From: Candidatus Omnitrophota bacterium
GTDB taxonomy: Bacteria > Omnitrophota > Gorgyraeia > Zapsychrales > Zapsychraceae
Reading direction: 5' to 3'
NCBI GenBank assembly: GCA_029261065.1
Contig: JAJDCB010000036.1
Span: 1 to 47,604 of the forward strand
Length of the DNA: 47,604 bases
The position numbers and the translations under genes are program-made. Each line of letters begins with the position of its first letter. Position 1 is the stretch's first letter. Positions 16,037 through 24,567 of the stretch are shown here, piece by piece. Under the pieces are notes generated by a model. The model was not told where the DNA came from. It did no database searches and saw only the letters and a program-made list of their open reading frames with translations.

Positions 16037-17419
16037 TTAACACTGTTCTTTTTTAAGAAGTAAAGCGATGAGTAGTGTTGAGAGGGGGAAGAAGTGAAGA
16101 ATAATGCGAGATAAAACGGTATAAGACTCTTCACCCGCTATAGAGACAAATGAATTTGTAAATATAGAAACGTAGAAATATAGCCCAAAAAATAAAGACA
16201 ACGCAACAAAAACAAGTCTTGCTTCTTTATTAGTTTTTAGCCTTTTATAATAAATCAATAATGTGGCTAACAAAATCAGCCACGTTACACTCCAATTTCC
16301 TGTAAAATATAGATTCCATATAAATTCTTCCAAGAACTTTAAAAGACGTTTCCCTAAATGAACGGAGGAATCGTATGCGCCTCTATTAGCTAAGCTGAGT
16401 ATTTTATTAACATATTTATAAATGTGATAGAACGAACAAATACCTATGCTTGGAATCAGAAATACGAGCAGGTGTTTTATTTTAGTTTTTAATGTTAAAG
16501 CCTTTTCTTCGTATAATATGTAGAGTAGTAGAAGGCCGTGAATTAGGAGATATCCTGTTCCTTCCAACTTCACAAATGATCCAATTCCTGAAAGGATTCC
16601 AGTAATAACTAGTATTTTTGAGTTTTTATCTTTCGACCATAGGATGAGTAATATAACAGTGCCACAGTTAAAAAACATTTGTGTCAGATCTCGGTATCCT
16701 ATGGTGGAATGATACACAAAGAAGGCTGAGGATAAACAAAAAAGGACACCAAGGTGTGCTAGAAATCGATTAGTCAATGTTTTTAGAAAGTCATAGTGCA
16801 ACATAAGATAGGTGAGTGTTGATATCGGAAAAATAATTTTGATAAAACTTTCATGCCATTGTTCGAGATTATTCGCGATCCAAACTTGAAGGAAAGGCAC
16901 GTGAAGAGGATAAGCCGCGCGTGGAAGGTTTTTTAATGCAATATCATTATCCATAAACAATGCTTTTGCTTTAAATGTAACAGTTGCAAATGTATCCCAT
17001 GACTCAATGGGATAAAAAAGAGCTTCAAAAAAGATAAACACAATCATTATTAAAATATAAGCACGAGCGACATACATAAAGATTGTATTAAAAAGATTTG
17101 TAGGCAGTAGGCTATTTTTTGATTGTTTAGGCCAAACTCGGAGCGTTTCGTTTGGTGATTTAAAAAGAAGAAGCTTTATTATGAAAAGTGTAAGAAAGAT
17201 GAGAGTAAGAGGGGCTGTTACGGAGACTGTACTAATAGGCATTTGAAAAATTTTAAGACACAGCATCCACAAAGATATAGCCCCCGTACCCAATCCATAG
17301 GATAAAAACACTGAGGTAAAATGAGTTAGAGATAAGTTTCTTAATATGAGTTTAAGAAAAAGGTATCCTAACGAAAGAGGAAATAATACGCTAAAACATA
17401 GTTTAAGAATGAGTATCAC
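16037..17419 (-). CDS. Polytopic membrane protein, GT-C glycosyltransferase-like
   Basis: This 460-residue protein has about eleven to twelve hydrophobic spans. A loop after the third span carries FYPIESWDTFATVTFKAKALF, similar in placement to the first acidic loop of GT-C transferases. No C-terminal soluble domain is present. Its start codon overlaps the stop of the 243-residue membrane protein by four bases (ATGA), so the two are translated together and may act as a pair. The fold is inferred; no substrate is known. Confidence 0.65.
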   Translation of the reverse strand: MILILKLCFSVLFPLSLGYLFLKLILRNLSLTHFTSVFLSYGLGTGAISLWMLCLKIFQMPISTVSVTAPLTLIFLTLFIIKLLLFKSPNETLRVWPKQSKNSLLPTNLFNTIFMYVARAYILIMIVFIFFEALFYPIESWDTFATVTFKAKALFMDNDIALKNLPRAAYPLHVPFLQVWIANNLEQWHESFIKIIFPISTLTYLMLHYDFLKTLTNRFLAHLGVLFCLSSAFFVYHSTIGYRDLTQMFFNCGTVILLILWSKDKNSKILVITGILSGIGSFVKLEGTGYLLIHGLLLLYILYEEKALTLKTKIKHLLVFLIPSIGICSFYHIYKYVNKILSLANRGAYDSSVHLGKRLLKFLEEFIWNLYFTGNWSVTWLILLATLLIYYKRLKTNKEARLVFVALSLFFGLYFYVSIFTNSFVSIAGEESYTVLSRIILHFFPLSTLLIALLLKKEQC

Positions 17420-18147
17420 TTGTCGAGATCCTTTTTTACAGCTATTAATCCTTTTTTTCCAAGAACTTTAAGGACTTCAAAGTTATCTGGAACAACTTCG
17501 AGAGGATTTTTTTTATTAAACACTACAATTGTATCAATAGGTTCTTTTCTAACATTTCTAATATCAATAGGGTAGAGAAAGTAGGCTAATACACGATGGT
17601 AGAACATAAAAGGACTTTTGTTTAGATCCCAGTCTGTTATAAATTTTGCATTTCGGGGGCCTGGAGCTAGCAGTTTTGTTTTTTGTGCGAAATCTAAAAT
17701 GATGGGAATGTTTGAGTTTTCATAGCGGTGTTGTTGTGGTTTTATGAGAGTTGTTTGATATTTTTTGTTGTGATGATTAAACATGCTTGATAACTGTAAT
17801 AAATAAACGACTGTATAAAACGTAAAAAAGGTGCAAATGATGATATTCTTTTTTTCTTTATGGCGAGATGAATTGTTTCTTGTTTTTGATTTGTAGTGAT
17901 GTATCGTTAATGCCAAAAGTGTTGCAAGCATAAGTCCTAGATAAAAGTATAGTAAGAGAGGTCTGCGAAATACAGTCCCTGTGTAAACATTGTTATAACC
18001 TGGGTCGTAAAGGTAAGTCAGGAGGATTGTGTAAATTTTTTGAAATGACAAACTTGGGGTGTAGGCTGCAAGCAAACACAATATAACAAATGTGCCTAAG
18101 GTCGTGAAAATAGAGATAAAGATGAGTTCTTTTTTTTCTTTGGACAA
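17416..18147 (-). CDS. Membrane protein with soluble C-terminal domain
   Basis: This 243-residue protein has three hydrophobic spans in its first 120 residues and a soluble C-terminal half ending with a compact VVFNKKN...KVLGKKGLIAVKK unit. That arrangement resembles the C-terminal part of larger GT-C proteins (compare the 564-residue protein at 4630). It may therefore be a detached C-terminal half working with its four-base-overlapping partner at 16037, although I see no evidence of a broken gene. The family is not recognised. Confidence 0.65.
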   Translation of the reverse strand: MSKEKKELIFISIFTTLGTFVILCLLAAYTPSLSFQKIYTILLTYLYDPGYNNVYTGTVFRRPLLLYFYLGLMLATLLALTIHHYKSKTRNNSSRHKEKKNIIICTFFTFYTVVYLLQLSSMFNHHNKKYQTTLIKPQQHRYENSNIPIILDFAQKTKLLAPGPRNAKFITDWDLNKSPFMFYHRVLAYFLYPIDIRNVRKEPIDTIVVFNKKNPLEVVPDNFEVLKVLGKKGLIAVKKDLDK

Positions 18148-18234
18148 AAGAGATTGCCTAGATATAATGGGCGAATAAGAATTTAAATAAATATAGTTAT
18201 ATAATATTACAATTATATAATAAGATAAGTGCTT

Positions 18235-18690
18235 ATGTCTAATAAACTTACAGAATTGATTACAACATTTTTTTATTCAGGATTGTCTCCTGTGGTGCCA
18301 GGAACTGTAGGGAGCTTTGTCGCAGGATTATTGTGTCTATGTTTATATGACAATTTAGTGCTTTATATAGGGGCATTTATCGTTATTACGGTGTTAGGCT
18401 TTATGCTTTCGGGAAAGATGGAAGGTATTAAAGGAAAAAAAGATCCTTCATGTGTCGTCATAGATGAAGCGGCTGGGATGTTTATTGCTATGTTTCTATT
18501 GCCCATGACACCTTTAATAGCATTAACAGCCTTTTTTATGTTTAGGGTTTTTGATGTCTTAAAAGTTTTTCCTGTGAACCGTCTTGAAAATATTGGAGGC
18601 GGGGCAGGGATCATGTTAGACGATCTTATGGCGGGTGTTTATGCTAATTTATCAACCTTACTTATTATAAAATTCGTAGGAATTTATTAA
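18235..18690 (+). CDS. Phosphatidylglycerophosphatase A family protein (copy 2)
   Basis: Paralogue of the protein at 14525 with the full family motif SPVVPGTVGS and the acidic motifs KDPSCVVIDEAAG and IMLDDLMAG. The product is 151 residues from ATG 18235; GTG 18229 is in frame and would add two. It is not next to pgsA. Instead it lies 14 bases before a UbiA-family prenyltransferase and one gene before a methyltransferase, so it may act on another lipid phosphate such as a polyprenyl-phosphate ribose 5-phosphate. That role is inference; it could also be a second PGP phosphatase. Confidence 0.88.
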   Translation: MSNKLTELITTFFYSGLSPVVPGTVGSFVAGLLCLCLYDNLVLYIGAFIVITVLGFMLSGKMEGIKGKKDPSCVVIDEAAGMFIAMFLLPMTPLIALTAFFMFRVFDVLKVFPVNRLENIGGGAGIMLDDLMAGVYANLSTLLIIKFVGIY

Positions 18691-18704
18691 ATTTTAATTC
18701 TGAT

Positions 18705-19595
18705 ATGAATACATTCAAATACATTTTGCTATCCATGCGGCCGAGTCAATGGACCAAAAATGGTCTTTTATTTGCTGGACTTGTTTTTTCAGGCCGATTA
18801 ACAAATCCTTTAGATGTAGCTATGTCACTAAGGGCTTTTTTAATCTTTTGTGTAGGTTCCGGGTGCATTTATATATTCAACGACATCATTGATCGGGAAA
18901 AAGATTTAGCTCATCCTTATAAAAAAAAGCGACCTATAGCTTCTGGTCAGTTGCCAGAATTGGTAGCTGAAATTGTCGCTGTTATTCTTATGTCATTGTC
19001 GGTGGCACTTAGTTATTATCTTTTTAATACAGCTTTTTTTATTGTATATTTCACATATTTAATTTTTATGGTTGCCTATATCTTGATGTTAAAGCATGTT
19101 GTCATTCTTGATATTATTATAGTCGCATCCGGATTTGTTCTAAGGGCCATAGCTGGAGCTGTTGTTTTAAGTGTTGAGATCTCCCCATGGCTTATTATTT
19201 GTACGTTTCTTATGGCATTATTTATGTTAATGGGGAAAAGAAGGCATGAACTGATTATCCTTAATAAGGATGCGCATTTACATCGTTCGATTCTTAGTGA
19301 ATATTCACTCGAGTTTATTGACCAAATGATCGCCATCGTTACATCGTGCACCATTATGGCTTATTGCTTATACACCTTCGCAGAACAAACGGTTTTAAGA
19401 TTAAATACGAACCTGATGCCGTTAACGATTCCTTTTGTGATGTATGGGATTTTTAGGTATTTATATCTAACGCACAAAAAGAATTTAGGCGGTTCTCCCG
19501 AACTTTTAATCATTAAAGACATCCCGATGCTTATAAATATTCTTTTGTGGATTGCATGTTCTAGTTTAATTATTTATAAATTCGGCATGCTCTAA
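18705..19595 (+). CDS. UbiA-family prenyltransferase, decaprenyl-phosphate phosphoribosyltransferase-like
   Basis: The 296-residue protein has eight to nine hydrophobic spans and the UbiA Asp motif N-D-I-I-D-REK-D. The N-terminus (MRPSQWTKNGLLFAGLVFSG), the KKKRPIASG segment and G-K-R-R-H-E-L in the middle match the subfamily that joins phosphoribosyl pyrophosphate to polyprenyl phosphate (Rv3806c type). The product feeds arabinose- or ribose-lipid donors for cell-envelope glycans. It sits in a tight plus-strand group with a PgpA paralogue before and a methyltransferase after. GT-C-like genes flank the group. Confidence 0.85.
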   Translation: MNTFKYILLSMRPSQWTKNGLLFAGLVFSGRLTNPLDVAMSLRAFLIFCVGSGCIYIFNDIIDREKDLAHPYKKKRPIASGQLPELVAEIVAVILMSLSVALSYYLFNTAFFIVYFTYLIFMVAYILMLKHVVILDIIIVASGFVLRAIAGAVVLSVEISPWLIICTFLMALFMLMGKRRHELIILNKDAHLHRSILSEYSLEFIDQMIAIVTSCTIMAYCLYTFAEQTVLRLNTNLMPLTIPFVMYGIFRYLYLTHKKNLGGSPELLIIKDIPMLINILLWIACSSLIIYKFGML

Positions 19596-19606
19596 TTTCT
19601 ATAATC

Positions 19607-20239
19607 ATGATAAATAAAAAACTTAGCGCCATTTATAAAGATTTACCCTTCTCAACAAGAATGTATGTGCCTATACGACAGATGTTGCTTGATTTTGAAC
19701 GGATGGTTGAACAGGTTCCGGAAAATGTGAATAAAATTCAGGAATTGGGCTGTGGATATGGACTAGCCTCTTTTTTGATGGCTCAAAGTAGACCAAACAC
19801 TACGATTGAATCTTATGATATTGCAAAAAACAGGATTGATCTGTTAGGAAAAATAAATCCGTATAAAAATTTAAAATTTTATGCGAAGAATGTTATAGAT
19901 ATTAATACCTTCGATGCGGATGTTATTATCATGACAGATTTATTGCATCATTTAACATATATCGAGCAAAGAATGCTTCTCAATCATATTAGAAAGACAG
20001 CTAAGGATGATGTTTTTATTATTGTTAAAGATATGGATCGAGGCAAACATTCTTTTAGGCAGGCGGTGAATTATACGATTGATATTGTTCATGCCAAAGG
20101 TTTAACATTTTTTTATCACACACAAGACTCTTTCCAAAAATTGTTTGAAGAATGCGGTTTTCGCATTACGAAACAATCTCACCTGAATCGTTCTTACATT
20201 CCGTTAAATCATATTGTTTTTTGTTTAGAGCGTATGTAA
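19607..20239 (+). CDS. Class I SAM-dependent methyltransferase
   Basis: Motif I ELGCGYGLAS lies near residue 46 and the acidic residue binding the SAM ribose is D in ESYDIAKN. D-LLHHL follows at the usual place of motif IV. At 210 residues it is a plain single-domain enzyme with no export signal. The substrate is unknown; position 11 bases behind the UbiA-like gene suggests a lipid, quinone or glycan intermediate. The last 31 bases overlap the 3' end of the convergent gene at 20209. Confidence 0.85.
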   Translation: MINKKLSAIYKDLPFSTRMYVPIRQMLLDFERMVEQVPENVNKIQELGCGYGLASFLMAQSRPNTTIESYDIAKNRIDLLGKINPYKNLKFYAKNVIDINTFDADVIIMTDLLHHLTYIEQRMLLNHIRKTAKDDVFIIVKDMDRGKHSFRQAVNYTIDIVHAKGLTFFYHTQDSFQKLFEECGFRITKQSHLNRSYIPLNHIVFCLERM

Positions 20240-21582
20240 TCAAGAGGCAAGAAAAAAAGTTGAAGCAGTTTTACGATTCCCATTCCAGCAAAAATAGTTA
20301 AGAAGGGGATAAGTTCTATGCGCGTGCGAGGACCGTTGTAGATATACATTACGGAAATCATGGCACAATAGATAGCTATATAACCTATAGGAAGCATGAA
20401 TGATTTAGGTTTTACTAAGCTAAAAAGCAAACCAAAAAATGCAAACAAAGCAATAGTGTGAAATGTAAGAAGAGGCAAAGGATTGGGATCGATAACATCA
20501 AAATATTTTCTTTTGTGTTCGGGTTTTTTCCAAAGTAAATTTTGTTTCTCTAATAATAATCTGAAAAACTTCTGTGGGTTATTTTTTATAGCTGACATGC
20601 CATATTGGTATCTCTGCTTGTCTCGAGCGATTGGATCTAGCAATTTAGATTTTTCACGTTGTTTGTCTGTGTAAAGATCTCCTACTACAAATTCCCCTTC
20701 AGATAACGGATGATGAGCCATTTGGAAAATGAATCCACCGTTTGATGAAATAAGAAGGAATTTATCGTAAAGTTGATAATTACGAATACTCCAGGGCATA
20801 ATAACAATAAGAAAGCCGGTAATAATTATTAAGTAACTACTTACTATTCTTTTTTTATGATGTTTCCAGTTATCCAATAATATCCAAGGCCCTACCCAAC
20901 CCCAAAATAAGATATTTGACGGTCGCGTTAGGACGGCGTACCAGAAAGAGAGTGTGCCTATAGAGAAAAGTAGGAAAAATTTTCTTTTTTTGGAATCCCG
21001 TGCCAGTAGAAACAAATAAACAGCTAGTAGGACAAAGAAAGAAGTGAAAATTTCTGTATAGAAAATCCCTGTCATAATAATGGAATAATAATCCATGGCA
21101 TAGAGAAAAGAGGCGCTTAACGCTATGAAGGGGCTAAGTTTTTCATAGTATAGAATTTTTTTAGATAGGAGGTAAATAAGAAGGCAGATGCCTCCACTTA
21201 GTAATGCTTGAATAAACCGTACAGCCAGATAACTATGGCCAAAGATTTTGTAAACAGTAAGTAGAAAAAATGGATAGCCAGGCGGCCTCCAAGCATCAGG
21301 ATTGTTTGGTGTGTAACCATAGCCTTCTCCATTAAGAAGGTTGACGGCAATCCAGTCGTAACGAACACCATCGTAACCAAGAAAATCGATGGTTGCCGGG
21401 TGGATTTCATTTGGAAATAAATATGGATTGATATTCGTCACCCATTGAAGCCGTAAGATAATGCAAAGAAATATAATGAGATAAAGTAAGATCCTCTCAG
21501 CGCATAGGTTTTTTTGTTTTTTTTGTTGGGCTTTATCAATTGGCTTGATTTGATTTGAAATGTATGTAAGAAATTTTTTCAT
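20209..21582 (-). CDS. Membrane glycosyltransferase, GT-C / ArnT-like
   Basis: This 457-residue protein has about nine to ten spans. It carries the family signature D-A-W-R-P-P-G-Y-P-F-F-L in the first large periplasmic loop, then Y-S-I-I-M-T-G-I-F-Y-T-E-I, as in PMT_2/ArnT-type enzymes that use polyprenyl-linked sugars. The acidic residues (Y-D-W-I-A-V-N and N-P-D-A-W) lie ahead of it. It is convergent with the methyltransferase and overlaps it by 31 bases. It probably glycosylates lipid or protein at the periplasmic face; the target is unknown. Confidence 0.8.
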   Translation of the reverse strand: MKKFLTYISNQIKPIDKAQQKKQKNLCAERILLYLIIFLCIILRLQWVTNINPYLFPNEIHPATIDFLGYDGVRYDWIAVNLLNGEGYGYTPNNPDAWRPPGYPFFLLTVYKIFGHSYLAVRFIQALLSGGICLLIYLLSKKILYYEKLSPFIALSASFLYAMDYYSIIMTGIFYTEIFTSFFVLLAVYLFLLARDSKKRKFFLLFSIGTLSFWYAVLTRPSNILFWGWVGPWILLDNWKHHKKRIVSSYLIIITGFLIVIMPWSIRNYQLYDKFLLISSNGGFIFQMAHHPLSEGEFVVGDLYTDKQREKSKLLDPIARDKQRYQYGMSAIKNNPQKFFRLLLEKQNLLWKKPEHKRKYFDVIDPNPLPLLTFHTIALFAFFGLLFSLVKPKSFMLPIGYIAIYCAMISVMYIYNGPRTRIELIPFLTIFAGMGIVKLLQLFFLPLDYIRSKQKTI

Positions 21583-21613
21583 AAGTGTGTGATTTTTAAA
21601 TTAGGGTGAGCCA

Positions 21614-22081
21614 TTATAGAAGAAATTTTTGTATTAATCGCAATGCTTGAGTGGCTGCTTTTTGTTTAATTTGCGTACGGGAACCGCAAAACTGACTCTT
21701 GATACAGAGGGCTTCTCCTTTACTCTTTATGGCAATATAGGTAAGACCAATAGGTTTGCTTTTGCTTGCACCAGTTGGACCTGCAATCCCTGTAATGCCT
21801 ACTCCAAAATCCGTATCGAAGAGTTTACGAGCTCCATGGGCCATGGCAAGCGCAACATTTTCACTGACAGCTCCTGATGCTAGAATTATCTTTTCAGGCA
21901 CTTTTAAAAGCTTTATTTTAGCATCATTACTATAGCTGACAATGCCTGTTTTTAGGAAGTTTGAGCTTCCTGGGATATTCGTTAATCGATGGCTTAAAAG
22001 CCCGCCTGTACAGGATTCAGCCAAAGAAAGGGTCTTTTTTTGGTTTATGAGCATTTGGCCTACTTTTTCTTCTAAAGTCAT
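21614..22081 (-). CDS. pncC: CinA C-terminal domain protein (NMN amidohydrolase-like)
   Basis: The 155-residue protein equals the stand-alone CinA-C/PncC family, which deamidates nicotinamide mononucleotide in NAD recycling. It has TLSLAESCTGGLL near residue 18, a G-I-V-S-Y-S-N motif, GAVSE and the GITGIAGPTGASKSKPIGL signature. The catalytic Ser is likely in AESCTGG. It starts at 22079-22081, downstream of the hairpin and on the opposite strand to ribBA. It lies 31 bases upstream of the GT-C gene and may be co-transcribed with it. Confidence 0.9.
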   Translation of the reverse strand: MTLEEKVGQMLINQKKTLSLAESCTGGLLSHRLTNIPGSSNFLKTGIVSYSNDAKIKLLKVPEKIILASGAVSENVALAMAHGARKLFDTDFGVGITGIAGPTGASKSKPIGLTYIAIKSKGEALCIKSQFCGSRTQIKQKAATQALRLIQKFLL

Positions 22082-22098
22082 AGAGGATATTATAACTT

Positions 22099-22139
22099 AG
22101 GAGATTGGCCAAGAATAGCTTTTTCGCCTAAAATCTCCT
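22099..22139. other. Long hairpin in the pncC-ribBA divergent region
   Basis: AGGAGATT (22099-22106) pairs perfectly with AATCTCCT (22132-22139), and GGC/GCC pair further in. It lies upstream of the ribBA promoter and in the leader of pncC. It could be an operator-like dyad or an upstream terminator. No T-tract follows on the plus strand. Confidence 0.45.
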
Positions 22140-22151
22140 CCTATAAAAAAC

Positions 22152-22180
22152 TTGACAATAATTCACATTTAGAATATATT
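22152..22180 (+). promoter_or_regulatory. Strong sigma-70-type promoter of the riboflavin operon
   Basis: A perfect TTGACA (22152-22157) and TATATT (22175-22180) are spaced by 17 bases. The start would be near 22187, giving a leader of about 100 bases before ribBA. The leader contains no FMN riboswitch core that I can find. A 12-base palindrome ATTAATATTAAT (22251-22262) precedes the ribosome binding site. Confidence 0.85.
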
Positions 22181-22286
22181 ATACCCACTTTCCAGCAGTG
22201 ATGTAAGTTAAAGAAACGTATTTATTTAGGTAAAATATAAGCGTTATAGTATTAATATTAATGATAACCAACCATGAGGATGAGAC

Positions 22287-23486
22287 ATGTTTAACACTAT
22301 TGAAGAGGTATTAGAAGATCTAAAAGCAGGTAAAGTGATTATTGTTATGGATGATGAAGGTCGCGAAAATGAAGGAGATTTGCTTTGCGCTGCCGAGTTT
22401 ATTACCCCCGATATCATTAATTTTATGGCCAAAGAAGCTCGTGGCCTTATTTGTGTGCCAATGAATGAGGATCGCTTAAATGATTTAGATCTTCATCCTA
22501 TGAAGGCAGCTGTTGGTCTTAAGCATCAGACAAGTGATACGGCCTGGACAATCTCTGTTGATGCAGCTAAAGGCATTACAACCGGAATTTCAGCTGCTGA
22601 TCGCGCTTATACTGTCAAAGTTCTTATTGAGGGAAATTCCAAACCATCAGATCTTGAAACACCAGGGCATCTTTTTCCACTTCGTGCCAAAAAAGGCGGG
22701 GTTCTTGTTCGGGCAGGACACACGGAGGCCTCCGTTGATTTAATGAATTTAGCTGGTCTTACTCCAGCGGGCGTAATTTGTGAAATTATGAATGAAGATG
22801 GAACTATGGCGCGAACGAATGACTTACATGATTTCGCCAAAAAACATAAAATCCGCATCTGCACCATAGATTCTCTTATTGAGCATCGTCGTACCTATGA
22901 AAAACTTGTTGAACGTATCGTAGAAACAAAACTCCCTACCGAATATGGCGAATTTAAAATGTTTGCTTTTCGTTCTACAATTGATGATTTAGAGCATGTT
23001 GCCCTTGTTATGGGTGATATCAAAGAAGCCGATCCTATTCTTGTTCGGGTTCAATCAGAGTGTCTTACCGGCGATGTTTTTCATTCCCTTCGTTGTGATT
23101 GCAATAAACAACTACACACAGCATTAAAAACAATAAAAGAAAACGGTTCTGGCGTCATGGTTTATATGAGGCAGGAAGGACGAGGTATTGGTCTTGTTAA
23201 TAAAATGAAAGCGTACAATTTGCAAGATGAAGGTATGGATACTGTCGAGGCGAACAAAGCTTTAGGCTTTGGTCCTGATTTACGCCATTATGGTATTGGT
23301 GCTCAGATATTGTTTGATTTAGGTGTGAGAAAAATAAAGTTGTTAACGAATAACCCAAGAAAGATTGTAGGGCTTGAAGGTTATGGTCTTTCTGTAACAG
23401 AACGTGTGTCTTTACAGATTCCTCATAATGATGTGAATCAAAAATATTTAAAAGCCAAGAAAGATAAATTAGGGCATATTTTATAA
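22287..23486 (+). CDS. ribBA: Bifunctional DHBP synthase / GTP cyclohydrolase II
   Basis: RibBA catalyses the two committed steps of riboflavin synthesis. The N-terminal RibB half (about residues 1-200) has [10 protein letters not shown] at 22-31 and forms 3,4-dihydroxybutanone 4-phosphate from ribulose 5-phosphate. The RibA half has the zinc cysteines C259, C270 and C272 and the signature [11 protein letters not shown]. All key residues are present, so both activities are expected. Length 399 is standard. ATG 22287 follows GAGG at 22276-22279. It leads the operon with ribH, nusB, PHP, ribD and ribE. Confidence 0.96.
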   Translation: MFNTIEEVLEDLKAGKVIIVMDDEGRENEGDLLCAAEFITPDIINFMAKEARGLICVPMNEDRLNDLDLHPMKAAVGLKHQTSDTAWTISVDAAKGITTGISAADRAYTVKVLIEGNSKPSDLETPGHLFPLRAKKGGVLVRAGHTEASVDLMNLAGLTPAGVICEIMNEDGTMARTNDLHDFAKKHKIRICTIDSLIEHRRTYEKLVERIVETKLPTEYGEFKMFAFRSTIDDLEHVALVMGDIKEADPILVRVQSECLTGDVFHSLRCDCNKQLHTALKTIKENGSGVMVYMRQEGRGIGLVNKMKAYNLQDEGMDTVEANKALGFGPDLRHYGIGAQILFDLGVRKIKLLTNNPRKIVGLEGYGLSVTERVSLQIPHNDVNQKYLKAKKDKLGHIL

Positions 23487-23503
23487 TTCCTAGGCGTTAA
23501 CGG

Positions 23504-23968
23504 ATGACAAGCACAAAAACGAAATCTAAGACGACAGCACGTAAGAATATTACCATTGTCGTTTCCCGATTTAATGAGCACATTACGCAGCGATTATTAG
23601 ATGGGTGTTTGGCTGAGTTAAAACGTCAGAAATTTAAAAGCTCTGATTATAATGTTGTTTGGGTTCCGGGTGCTTTTGAGATTCCAGTCACAGCGTTAAA
23701 GGCGGCAAAGAAACGAGGAGTGGATGCTGTCATTTGTTTGGGGGCTGTAATCCGTGGGGAAACATTTCATTATGAGCTTGTTGCTATGAGCGCTGCTCAA
23801 GGGATTGTTCAGGCGTCCCTAATTACGGGAAAACCGATTGTTTTTGGTGTGCTTGCAACAGAGACTGTCATGCAAGCCGAATCGCGGGCTGAAGTTGATG
23901 GAGATAATAAGGGCCGTGAAGCGGCGATAACAGCGCTTGAGATGATAGCACAGTTAAAAGCACTTTAA
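23504..23968 (+). CDS. ribH: 6,7-dimethyl-8-ribityllumazine synthase
   Basis: RibH condenses the RibB product with the pyrimidine from RibD to lumazine. Motifs are SRFNEHIT (substrate phosphate and ring), the WVPGAFEIP stretch, GAVIRGETFHYELV with the catalytic His, and FGVLATETVMQAESRA. The product is 154 residues, typical of the family, which forms pentamers or 60-mer shells. It begins 17 bases after ribBA. A 113-base gap to nusB follows. Confidence 0.96.
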   Translation: MTSTKTKSKTTARKNITIVVSRFNEHITQRLLDGCLAELKRQKFKSSDYNVVWVPGAFEIPVTALKAAKKRGVDAVICLGAVIRGETFHYELVAMSAAQGIVQASLITGKPIVFGVLATETVMQAESRAEVDGDNKGREAAITALEMIAQLKAL

Positions 23969-24081
23969 ATATGGGTAGAATAGTTTGATTAATTTTGTTC
24001 TCTTGATGGTAACAAAGATCATGACATCAAATTTATCAAGCTGACGATTAGTTCTTTCTTATTCATTCATTAAGGTAGAGA

Positions 24082-24504
24082 ATGCGAAAACGAACGTTGG
24101 CTCGAGAGGCCGCATTAAAAATTTTGTATCAGGCGGAGATCACGCGACGTGATATTGATCAAGCTGTTGAAATTTATTGGCAGAATATCGATCATCCAGA
24201 TGCAACCATTAAAGAATTTGCCAATAGATTATCAATAGGCGTTGGTAAAAGTATTGAGTCCATTGATGAAAAGATCATGAAATACGCCACGAATTGGCAG
24301 TTAAAACGCATGGCAGTTATTGATAGAAACATATTGCGTATTGGAATGTTTGAATTAGTTTTTGCAACAGATATCCCACCTAAGGTTTCGATCAATGAAG
24401 CCGTTGAATTAGCCAAGAAATATGGCGACACCGATTCGAGTAAATTTGTTAACGGCATTTTAGACAAGATTCACAAAACGGAAATTCTTCCAAAGACTAA
24501 TTAA
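24082..24504 (+). CDS. nusB: Transcription antitermination factor NusB
   Basis: The 140-residue all-helical protein carries the NusB features AREAALKILYQAEI at the N-terminus and AVIDRNILRIGMFELV...DIPPKVSINEAVELAKKYGDTDSSKFVNGILDKI toward the end. It binds boxA RNA together with S10 and aids rRNA antitermination. The ribH-nusB order is widely conserved, and the gene presumably shares the rib promoter. A GGTAGAG precedes ATG 24082. Confidence 0.95.
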   Translation: MRKRTLAREAALKILYQAEITRRDIDQAVEIYWQNIDHPDATIKEFANRLSIGVGKSIESIDEKIMKYATNWQLKRMAVIDRNILRIGMFELVFATDIPPKVSINEAVELAKKYGDTDSSKFVNGILDKIHKTEILPKTN

Positions 24505-24567
24505 TTTATTTTTGTACTGAGGCATCAGTTTAGATGTGTCTCAATAGAAAGTTTGCGTTAACATAAA

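Noticed and set aside
22079-22139. Terminator for the rib region
   Set aside because: The hairpin has no T-tract on the plus strand and lies upstream of the promoter, so I list it only as an unclassified hairpin.
22187-22286. FMN riboswitch in the ribBA leader
   Set aside because: I looked for the conserved RFN core motifs in the roughly 100-base leader and found none; the leader is also too short.
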